This document shows, piece by piece, positions 1-6,422 of a DNA stretch of 10,058 bases. The stretch is from assembly GCA_003024985.2 (NCBI GenBank), contig PXIH01S0000095.1. One strand, given 5' to 3'. Each line of letters opens with the position of its first letter. Within the stretch, counting starts at the first letter, position 1. A program made the position numbers and the translations under genes. The stretch is from Euperipatoides rowelli. Lineage: Eukaryota; Onychophora; Udeonychophora; Euonychophora; Peripatopsidae. The notes beneath the pieces are model-generated. The model was not told where the DNA came from. It ran no database searches and saw only the letters and a program-made list of their open reading frames with translations.

Positions 1-540
1 AAGAGCGCATGCGCCCTTGCTCGGCATTTTACGGTAATTATCTTTGAAAATCAATAATAATAAAAAATTTAAAAAATCCGTTACATTTGACCTTTAAATA
101 AAACCAAACTTCACGAAGTAACCCATTTCTCGAGCAGGGTTAGAATGTTCGAAACGAACTAGATTTTTTTAATGACTAACGGTCTATTTAATTTCATGTG
201 CTTAATGATGAACGGAAAAGTATCGAATAGTTTAAATAATTCAAAAAGTTAGCTATTGACGAACACCCCTTAATTAGTCTTAGGAACTTGAACCTTTAAC
301 TAACCACACTAGTGTCTTTTTCAAATGGATAGCAGCCTGTTTTTTATCATTTTCTTTAGTCCTAACCTTCATCCCAAATTGAAACCTAACTCCTATTATG
401 TGTTAAACTCCACTATACCCCATTTTTGGTAATTTTGAAACAACTTTAGTCAACTGGTAACCAATCAAGTTTCAGTAACGTGCAGTTGTTGAAAAAGACA
501 TTACTAGTTGGGTTAGCAAATATATTCTAATGGCTTAGAT
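1..540. other. Non-coding AT-rich DNA, left edge (PMM2 intron 7 or beyond)
   Basis: No coding frame of note on either strand. Small structures visible: the palindrome GCGCATGCGC at 5-14, the hairpin ACTTC-AC-GAAGT at 108-119, and the inverted repeat GTTCG-AAA-CGAAC at 147-159. The rest is unique-looking AT-rich sequence. If the PMM2 exon 8 lies further left, this is intron 7. Confidence 0.6.
5..14. promoter_or_regulatory. NRF1-like palindrome
   Basis: GCGCATGCGC is a perfect 10-bp palindrome and matches the core of the NRF1 (nuclear respiratory factor 1) binding consensus YGCGCAYGCGCR; the outer 5' base is A rather than a pyrimidine and the 3' base is C rather than a purine. It stands out in such AT-rich DNA. 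Whether it belongs to a promoter left of the window cannot be seen. Confidence 0.25.
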
Positions 541-587
541 AACTCACTATATGCAGGGCTATAGCCGAGAGTATATGCGGGTATACA

Positions 588-695
588 CTATATACCGACT
601 GCTTATTAATTGCATATACAAACTGAATTTTGACTGATTTACATGTATATACTGTACCTACTGCTTATTATTATTTGCATATAACTGAATTGTGA
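588..695 (+). repeat. Imperfect tandem direct repeat, two copies of about 46-52 bp
   Basis: Two adjacent copies share, in the same order, TATATAC, ACTGCTTATTA, TTGCATATA and ACTGAATT, followed by tgtga or ttga. ACTGCTTATTA lies at 598-608 and again at 660-670; ACTGAATT lies at 622-629 and 684-691. The spacing between matching blocks drifts from 57 to 66 bp because of small insertions and deletions. No function is evident. Confidence 0.7.
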
Positions 696-1070
696 AAATT
701 AATATTTACATTATGCTATTTTTTTATGCTGATATAATAACCACAGAATTTCAAGCTTTAAATTTACTGTAATAGAATAAATTTTAGTTTAACTCCTTTT
801 TAAACAATTTACTTCCCCTCGTTCACTTAGCATGCATAATAAATGTTTATCAAATTTAACTTCTGTAGAATGCAATAGACGTGAAAAAAAACTATTATTG
901 GGTACATTTAAATTTAGAAGATTTAATACAAATCAGTGTGTCAAATTTTATCTCTTTAAAAATTTCTTAGTTATTTTCATACCATATGATTTAGTTATTA
1001 CTGAGTCTGCATTAACCTAGACTAATATTTTTTTTTTTTTTAAATTAGGAGTTTGGTACTAAATTTTATT
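696..1070. other. Non-coding AT-rich DNA
   Basis: Nothing recognisable. A 62-codon open frame at 832-1020 on the plus strand has no domain, is AT-biased and looks like chance. A run of T lies at 1029-1041. Confidence 0.6.
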
Positions 1071-1258
1071 TTAACCCTTTCTGCTTCACCTCCGGTAATA
1101 CACCGACATTTATAATTATTAAGTTGCGCTCCCAATACGGTAATACAGTACACTGACATTATGCCTTTCATTTTTGATATTCAATATTTTGTTCAAAAAT
1201 GCTTCAATTTATTTTTTAAAAGCTTTCAAAGATTAAGAAAAGATTGGTCTTCAATAAT

Positions 1259-1298
1259 CTAAATATTTTTTTTTTAAAAAAAAAAGAAAATATTTTAG
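1259..1298. repeat. Loopless A/T inverted repeat
   Basis: CTAAATA followed by ten T (1266-1275) meets ten A (1276-1285) followed by GAAAATATTTTAG. The arms pair almost end to end with one mismatch and a one-base slip. It could extrude as a cruciform, or it may simply be two adjacent homopolymers. Confidence 0.6.
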
Positions 1299-1643
1299 TA
1301 CAAAAAAAGAAATCAATGATAAATTATATAATTATTTTGTATGCTTCTCAATTTTAGCTTTTTTTTTTATTAAAAACTTTTGCCATTTACTTGCAATTAA
1401 TTTTATCAATAGATTACTTAGTTGTTATTCACAATATAAAAATAAATTTACCTAGAAACAAAAATCAAATATCTAAAATTAGAAATGTAACTGTTTTTGT
1501 AATTTACTTGGATGATTTCCTGGACTCCACGTCCCGTGTATTGCCGACATCTCTTACTAGCGGTAGATTGCCACCTTTTTGTATTTTTGTCTTATGCTTC
1601 TTATGACACTCCAATTTAGATACAGTAAATTATGCATTTCAAA

Positions 1644-1748
1644 ATGGCTAGAAAAAGATCTCTGAATGATGCAGAAATGGGCACAGATACAGACTCAGAA
1701 TTAAATTTCAGCGATGAAATTTATGTGCCCTCTGAGCATTTTAATTAA
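1644..1748 (+). pseudogene. Short ORF resembling a piggyBac-type transposase N-terminus
   Basis: A 34-codon frame starts at ATG 1644 in the context aaaATGG. It begins MARKRSLND, then runs acidic (DTDSEL, FSDEIYVPSE) to a stop at 1746-1748. Many piggyBac-derived proteins start with a basic M-x-RKR stretch followed by an Asp/Ser/Glu-rich segment such as SDSE...DEE-x-x-P; the resemblance is by pattern only. The stop falls where the AT-rich tandem repeat (from 1739) begins, so the rest of the transposase gene, if it existed, was lost at that junction. A donor-like ggtaag at 1761-1766 lies beyond the stop and cannot rescue the frame. It has better codon quality than the nearby chance frames but could still be fortuitous. 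Confidence 0.4.
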
Positions 1749-2085
1749 TATTTTTCGTATTGGTAAGACACATTGGAATAAATAATAGTAAATCTAAATA
1801 AGTTTTCTATTTTATTTTATGTAAGGAATTCAAATATCCAAATTACAAAAAAATCCAACAAAGAGATATTTTTTAATTAATATTCATAATGTCGGTAAAT
1901 TACTAGATTATATGAAGTATAGGCTATCCCATGGCACATCGGAATAAATAATAGTAAACTTAAATAANATAGAAACAAACNTTAANTATATTTNTTATTT
2001 TATTTTTTATAAGGAATTCAAATATCCAAATTAAAAAAAAAAATCTAACAAAGAGATTATTTTTAATTAATATTTTTCGAAAAGT
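1739..2085 (+). repeat. Degenerate tandem repeat, two units plus a partial third
   Basis: TTTTAATTAATAT starts three units at 1739, 1871 and 2061. The first two contain, in order, GGAATAAATAATAGTAAA (1775 and 1941), AAGGAATTCAAATATCCAAA (1823 and 2011) and CAAAGAGAT (1859 and 2049). The second unit is about 58 bp longer, partly from extra sequence with GGCTATCCCATGG. The third keeps only TTTTAATTAATATTTTTCG. Four N bases (1968, 1981, 1986, 1994) fall in the second unit, suggesting unresolved or poorly polished repeat sequence. Confidence 0.8.
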
Positions 2086-2470
2086 CGCCAAAAAAAAAAA
2101 TCCCGAATTTCTTATTATTAACCCTTATAGTGGCTTTTCTGTTTCACACATTTTATTTTTTGTTTTGATTTTTAAAATCTGCATTAAATTTTGATTTTAA
2201 AAATGTATAAGTTTATTCTTATATGTTTTAGATTTTTATTAGGCCACCTTAAATTCAAAATTTGATAAATATGGTAGCCTATACCATAGGCCTAATTATC
2301 CCTGCATATGTGCAAAAAAAATCATTAGATATTCATGTAAACTATTTTAAAATTATTTTTTCTATATTTCTAATTAAAATTAAAAAAAAAAAAAATGATT
2401 TTTGTTTTTTATTGTGGAGCAGTAGAATCCAAATTCTCAGAATTTAATTAAGTGGAGTGGAAAGTGTTAA

Positions 2471-3223
2471 TAAAATGCTACGGCATCTTTTGACCTCCAA
2501 CATCTAAATGTGTAGGCTACTGTATATTTTTAATAAAGAGAAAAATTACGTTTAAAATAAAGCAAAGTTGCCAAACATTGATCTCTCTATTAGTCTTTTA
2601 AAAATCTCATTGTTAAAGTTAAACATTTTATAATCATTTCTTAATTTCCTCATTCAGAGTCACTATAATTCAAAGTTGATGACAGAGGCTTCCTTTTTGG
2701 AAATTAACAAAGTTTTAATTCTGGTTCAAGTTCACCGGCTGTGTGCCTATTAATTAAAATTAGAAATAAAATTATAATTCCTTTATAAATAAATGGTTGA
2801 CTATTTAAGTGTTTAGAAATGACTTATAAAAATAATTATTTTGATCACTTAAAATATGTCAAGTTCTTCATTTGCCAACTTTAAGTGGAATAAATTACTT
2901 TTTTAAGTATCGCTATTGATAGTTCTTCTGAAAATCTTAATGTGGGCTACCTGACAAGTTACAAAATAATTACATATTATTGTATTCAAAATTGTATTTT
3001 TTTTACCATATACACTACAGTATTATTATTTATGCATAAAATATAAGCCTATTTAAAAGTTTTGAATGGCTTGTGTTGGTAAATTATTCAGTTCAATATA
3101 AAGTTGTTTATCCTATTTTAACTACATTATTTTATTTAGTTATTAGTGACTGCTGATAGGCCATTGACTAATGCAAATTTTTCAATCACAGGCCACCAAA
3201 TACAATTTTGTTTTAAAAATTTA
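2471..3223. other. Non-coding AT-rich DNA
   Basis: No coding frame, RNA gene or long repeat that I can support on either strand. Short motifs with GGCC and TAGGCC recur but without a clear unit. Confidence 0.6.
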
Positions 3224-3302
3224 AGGGGCTTTTCCCCCTAACCCCCATGCCCCATGTGGGGCTCAGGCCCTGAATTCTGCTGGGGGTACCACTAGGCCCC
3301 CC
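3224..3302. repeat. GC-rich block of short inverted repeats
   Basis: In DNA otherwise poor in G+C, this 79-bp block holds AGGGG-cttttc-CCCCT (3224-3239), GCCCCA-tg-TGGGGC (3249-3262), CAGGCCCTG and GGGGG-taccactagg-CCCCC. It sits 55 bp left of the hAT insertion site and has the CAGG-starting, GGCCCC-rich style of hAT termini, so it may be the end of another, decayed element. I found no matching partner end or target duplication. Confidence 0.5.
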
Positions 3303-3349
3303 AAAAAACATTTATACCCTGTGTTTATTTTTTTACGACAACAGCTCTG

Positions 3350-3357
3350 ACTATATA
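3350..3357 (+). repeat. hAT target site duplication, left copy
   Basis: ACTATATA lies directly before the CAGTGCC terminus and is repeated exactly at 3930-3937 after the other terminus. An 8-bp duplication is diagnostic of hAT transposition. Confidence 0.9.
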
Positions 3358-3370
3358 CAGTGCCAGATTA
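3358..3370 (+). repeat. hAT terminal inverted repeat, left
   Basis: CAGTGCCAGATTA; differs from the right terminus by one base (A for G at position 8). The similarity becomes patchy beyond 13 bp. Confidence 0.9.
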
Positions 3371-3474
3371 TCCATAAGGCTGAGAAGGCTTGAGCCTATG
3401 GGCCCCACAGACTAGGGGGGCCCCACATCATTTAATTTTTCTTTATCCATTGACAAGAATATATTTTTTTTCAG

Positions 3475-3780
3475 TGTAGAGGACAAAAATAAAAGTTTGT
3501 TTATTTTTATTTATATAAAAGAAATATTACAGGCATGTTTTCCTAATGTAGCGATAGCATTCAGAATATATTTAACAATGCCTTGTTCCGTAGCAGAAGG
3601 AGAAAGATCTTTTTCAAAACTTGCATATATAAAAAATGAAAAGAGTTCAACAATGGCGCAAAATCGACTAAATGCTTTAAGTTTAATTTCTATTGAACAC
3701 GAATTTGCTAAAAAAAAATTGACTTTTCAGAATTAATAAATAGATTTGCAGCTGGAGAAGTAAGTAAAGTAAATTTATAA
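3475..3780 (+). pseudogene. hAT transposase C-terminal dimerisation domain, frameshifted remnant
   Basis: hAT transposases end in a conserved dimerisation region with the pattern FPN-x-x-IALRI-x-LT-x-P...ERSFSKL...IKN...RL-x-x-L...SIE. Here the plus frame reads CFPNVAIAFRIYLTMP, then ERSFSKL, IKNEKS, RLNALSLISIEHE and FAKK, an excellent match to the ZMYM1-like/zinc-finger-BED branch. A T-rich acceptor-like tract ending in cag at 3474 may mark the start of the last exon; the frame is open upstream and has no true ATG. A run of nine A (3710-3718) breaks the frame: the read frame stops at 3734-3739, while the frame starting at 3718 continues DFSELINRFA to a stop at 3778-3780, matching the usual family C-terminus. 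The N-terminal zinc finger and the catalytic core are absent. Non-functional. Confidence 0.9.
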
Positions 3781-3916
3781 ATTGTGTTTGTTTGTGATAA
3801 GAAAAATAAAAAAATGTACCTATTAAAGTAATATGTAATTGTTTTCTAGTATTATTTATAATGTGGTTTTAAAAGGGCTCCCGAAATGTAACTAGCCTAC
3901 AGGCCCTAAAGCGTCT

Positions 3917-3929
3917 TAATCCGGCACTG
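3917..3929 (-). repeat. hAT terminal inverted repeat, right
   Basis: TAATCCGGCACTG, the inverse of the left terminus with one mismatch; the subterminal sequence just inside is AGGCCCTAAAGCG. Confidence 0.9.
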
Positions 3930-3937
3930 ACTATATA
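3930..3937 (+). repeat. hAT target site duplication, right copy
   Basis: ACTATATA, identical to 3350-3357. The lack of any mismatch suggests the insertion is not extremely old. Confidence 0.9.
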
Positions 3938-4567
3938 TTACATAATTTAATGTTATAAAACAAATGGACATTATCCAAAAATTTTAACCTGTATAAATCT
4001 TAATATTTCAAAATTGCTGTCATAATAAAAACAGAAAGCAAGTAGGCTGGATTTATTTGACAATAGTTGATTTTAGAAAATATAAGAACAAATCAGTGTT
4101 TTGAAGTCTAATTTATTTATAATAATTTACATCATTAATGATTATATTTGAAACTTTTTAATATACCGTACTGTAAGTATAGTACAGTATTTATTATGAA
4201 AATTATCTTTTCTAATTTATTATATTTATTTATAAATATGCTTTTTTATATTTTAAAAAAATTTACTTATTGTTTACTTTTTAAAATAGAAATCAGGACT
4301 AGAGAAAAAGAACAATAATGGAAAATTTGCCTATCAGAAAGAACCATGGACAATAAACTTTAATATTGTGACACAAAATAATTTTGACAATTATATATGG
4401 GATAATCATCAAAAACTCACATCGATTTATTTGAGATACCTATAATAATTTTGAAAACGAACACCATAAGTAATCTCATTTTTATTATTATTATTATTCC
4501 AACTGGATATGAACTCAATTCTTAACTATACTGTATTTAGTCCAAGTATCCTATAATAATCACTTAC
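3938..4567 (-). other. PMM2: PMM2 intron 7, exon-proximal part
   Basis: Very AT-rich (one 60-base line, 4201-4260, has only about four G or C). It contains an inverted repeat TACTGTA/TACAGTA (4169-4175 and 4183-4189) and a short ATT microsatellite at about 4482-4498. The last bases, read on the minus strand, are the donor gtaagt. No other coding sequence is seen. Confidence 0.7.
4482..4498. repeat. (TTA)n microsatellite
   Basis: Five to six uninterrupted TTA/ATT units. Short and unremarkable. Confidence 0.7.
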
Positions 4568-4683
4568 CTTGAAAGTTTTGTCTCCAAAAAAATTGATTGT
4601 TTTAAAGCCATCATTTACAACATGTTGAAGGCAATAACTTTTGTCCCAACCTACTGGAAAAACATCAAAGCTGATTTGCCCAC
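4568..4683 (-). CDS. PMM2: PMM2 internal exon (matches human exon 7)
   Basis: This 116-bp minus-strand exon continues the phosphomannomutase 2 frame. It starts with GT (completing a Gly codon), then [26 protein letters not shown] and FFGDKTFK. It ends at a codon border before donor gtaagt (4567-4562). The acceptor is ctttag after a pyrimidine-rich tract. Aligned to human PMM2 this is residues 175-213, where the cap returns to the HAD core. Ser179 and Asp181, which contact the sugar phosphate in this family, are kept, as are Asp188, Cys192, His195, Phe206 and Gly208, positions known from disease alleles. Position 185, acidic in human PMM1 and PMM2, is Val here, and 197 is Val instead of Glu. 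The next exon should begin GGND; I did not find it down to the left edge, so intron 7 is longer than 4.5 kb or the exon is missing from this assembly. The start Met of the open frame at 4729 is intronic and not a real start. Confidence 0.95.
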
Positions 4684-5018
4684 CTAAAGTATAGAAAGAC
4701 AAGAAAGCAAAATAAGTAAACAATAACAATAGTAATACCGGTAATAGATTTTAGAAAAATTTGATTAGGAGTCTGATCTTAGCATTTCATTAGTGAATAT
4801 GTCCAGGAAAAATCAATTTCCCCTGATTCAAAGTATGAAAGATACTTGCTTCATATCAATACTACATATATTAAAGAGTTGAAGCTGTAAAACTCCCATT
4901 TCGAGAACCAGATTAAATTTAAAGAACAGGAATTGTGATCTGTAATGTTCAATCTACTAATACATTCATGTGGTTCTCCTCCTATCTTTGTGATAGAGAA
5001 ATTTTCTATGGGTGAAAA
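4684..5018. other. Intron sequence, nothing recognised
   Basis: AT-rich intron 6 sequence just upstream (in PMM2 sense) of the exon at 4568-4683. The part next to the exon is its polypyrimidine tract and acceptor. No repeat or coding frame can be supported. Confidence 0.6.
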
Positions 5019-5417
5019 AATATCTTAGAAAAAAAAATGGAAAATGATGCGCTGATGACTTTATGGTAATATCTCATGTAAAAGAAATGGTATCAATGTA
5101 TGAGTGAAAGAAAAGATCATATCTGCTTAGAATTAAAAAGATAATGGAGATTTATTATGTGCTGATGGCTTTATAATAACATTCCATGTAAAGTGCAAAG
5201 ATGTTACCAATGTATGAATGAAAGAAAAGATCATGTCTGCTTGACAATAGAAAGATAAGAATGAAGATTGATAATCAGCTGATGCGTTATGACAACATTC
5301 CATGTAAAGTGCAAAGATAATGTATGAGTGAAGAAAAGATCATTGCTTGGCAATAGAAAAATAATGGAGATTGATACTGTGCTGATAGCTTTATGGTTAA
5401 ATCTCATGTAAAGTGTA
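5019..5417 (+). repeat. Minisatellite, about 3.6 copies of a 103-117 bp unit
   Basis: Units start with GCTGATG/GCTGATA at 5051, 5161, 5278 and 5381, giving lengths 110, 117 and 103 bp and a final partial unit to about 5417; a degenerate partial unit precedes 5051. Each full unit carries CATGTAAA, AATGTATGA, GAAAAGATCAT, GCTT, AATAGAAA or a variant, and then GATAATGGAGATT or a variant. Unit lengths are not multiples of three and stops occur in all frames, so the array is not coding. The units have diverged by many substitutions and small indels. Confidence 0.9.
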
Positions 5418-5633
5418 TAACAAACTTGAAAAGGAGGGAGAAGGAAATATAATACAAGTTAGACTGGCTCTTGGTATTGAATGCTGTGGTCAGGAATAAT
5501 AAGGAATGCATGATACTTTTGCAAGTCTGGTTATTGTTTATTAGCACTGCAAAATAACATGCTCGTTAGCCAGTGACTCTAATGTAAGATGAAAACAAAT
5601 AAAACCCCATGTAGGCTTAATACATAAGGCAGC

Positions 5634-5679
5634 TGGCTCCCACCCAGCTGATGGTACCTAGCAGTTGTGGCGAGAGCCA
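5634..5679. repeat. Inverted repeat TGGCTC-CCAC / GTGG-CGA-GAGCCA
   Basis: TGGCTCCCAC at the left pairs with GTGG and GAGCCA at the right, with a 3-base CGA bulge, across about 23 bp. Two CAGCTG E-box sequences lie at 5630-5635 and 5645-5650, one overlapping the left end. It has no tRNA A- or B-box pattern. Confidence 0.6.
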
Positions 5680-5805
5680 CTCCTATAGATAAAGACAATA
5701 ATTTTCTGCTAAAGCCTTCAAAATAATAATGATTATGTAAATTTTACAGTATGAATAAATTACTATCAGGTCACACGTTTAGGAAAAATAGACTGTGACA
5801 GGTTT

Positions 5806-5834
5806 GCAAACAGTAGCTAATTAGCTATGTTTGC
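5806..5834. repeat. 29-bp near-perfect palindrome around TAATTA
   Basis: The centre TAGCTAATTAGCTA (5814-5827) is a perfect 14-bp palindrome. After a short spacer on each side (AG and T), GCAAAC and GTTTGC extend it. The centre includes TAATTA, the core bound by many homeodomain proteins. Confidence 0.8.
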
Positions 5835-5983
5835 TCAGACCCTGCTAACAATTACCAGGAACTGAGTGAAAGTAATCACGTTCAAACTAAAGTTAATTCC
5901 CTAAACACACGAGAAAATTTGTATAGATAATAAAAATACCAATTTCCCCATTCGTAATAAGTCAAAGTTGTTGTCAATATGTC

Positions 5984-6009
5984 ATTTGCTACTTGAATTG
6001 GTAGCAAAT
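5984..6009. repeat. Perfect 9-bp inverted repeat with 8-bp spacer
   Basis: ATTTGCTAC (5984-5992) and GTAGCAAAT (6001-6009) are exact inverses around TTGAATTG. It could form a small hairpin in RNA or DNA. Confidence 0.8.
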
Positions 6010-6343
6010 TACTGAATAAAACTCCTTATTTTATACCTACTGTATATTACCTTTGTCATTTTTCAGCAAGTTACAAATACTAATTATTGTAGTTTATGAG
6101 TTTAAATATGGTTAATTTTAATCTTTGTGTATTTTACTTATGTCCCCTCCCACAGCCACTGGCCCCTCTTGAATATGGTTAACAATAGCCTTTGGACTAG
6201 ATGCCTTACCTTAGAATGAGAAGATTTTAGCAATAAAAAAGCCTATTTCTCTGCCTAATTGTAATAAATCATGACAGTTGTACGAATTATGTGTGTAATT
6301 GAAGTTTAATAAAGATACGAGCTAAAGTTTTTCATTTCTCTCC

Positions 6344-6357
6344 GTTGTTATGGAAAC
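6344..6357 (+). promoter_or_regulatory. RFX X-box-like site
   Basis: GTTGTTATGGAAAC fits every position of the degenerate X-box consensus RYYNYYWTRRNRAC bound by RFX/DAF-19 factors that drive ciliary genes. By base composition about 0.3-0.6 such matches are expected by chance in 10 kb, so this is only a candidate. Confidence 0.2.
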
Positions 6358-6422
6358 CTGGGCAAGATTCACCGTTAGGGGGAGCCACTACATGGCTGAC
6401 CACTGTAAATCTACATAAAGCA

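Larger units (their letters stand above)
1075..2466 (+). mobile_element. Candidate piggyBac-like element, internally deleted (non-autonomous)
   Basis: The 1392-bp segment is flanked by TTAA on both sides (1071-1074 and 2467-2470), the target site piggyBac elements duplicate. The left end begins CCCTTTCTGCTTCACCTCC and the right end, read inward on the minus strand, begins CACTTTCCACTCC; both share the C-N-CTTTC start and a CTCC block. Subterminal copies of CGGTAATACA...GACAT occur at 1093-1109 and 1138-1159, with a near-inverted copy CGTGTATTGCCG at 1535-1546. A small ORF at 1644 resembles the basic-then-acidic N-terminus of piggyBac-derived transposases. No catalytic part remains. TTAA is common in such AT-rich DNA and the terminal match is short, so the borders are tentative; a second TTAA-CCCTT start at 2118 is an alternative left end. 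Confidence 0.4.
3358..3929 (+). mobile_element. hAT-superfamily DNA transposon, internally deleted (572 bp)
   Basis: The ends are CAGTGCCAGATTA (3358-3370) and, inverted, CAGTGCCGGATTA (3917-3929): 12 of 13 bases match, and both continue into GGCC-rich subterminal DNA. Exact 8-bp duplications ACTATATA flank it. A direct repeat GGGCCCCACA occurs twice inside the left end (3400-3409, 3418-3427). The interior carries only the last part of a transposase gene on the plus strand, so a large central deletion joined the left end to the 3' coding end. It sits in the PMM2 intron in the opposite orientation to PMM2. Without a full transposase it could move only if an intact relative supplied one. Confidence 0.93.
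5418..6339. other. Intron sequence with several palindromes
   Basis: No coding frame seen. Contains three inverted repeats listed separately (5634-5679, 5806-5834, 5984-6009). Composition is moderately AT-rich and otherwise unique-looking. Confidence 0.6.

Noticed and set aside
832-1020. 62-codon plus-strand open frame
   Set aside because: AT-biased composition, no domain, no splice or promoter context; expected by chance in such DNA.
1391-1606. 71-codon plus-strand open frame
   Set aside because: Has no real ATG start at its 5' end and no recognisable domain; it crosses the subterminal repeat of the piggyBac-like element.
2262-2447. 61-codon plus-strand open frame
   Set aside because: Rich in Lys, Ile and Phe from A and T runs; no family resemblance.
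4161-4190. mariner-like end from TACTGTA/TACAGTA
   Set aside because: The inverted repeat is only 7 bp with an 7-bp gap and has no TA duplication with longer termini; such TACAGTA words recur across the window.
5019-5417. CRISPR array
   Set aside because: Units are diverged, contiguous and variable in length without short identical repeats and unique spacers; the genome is eukaryotic.
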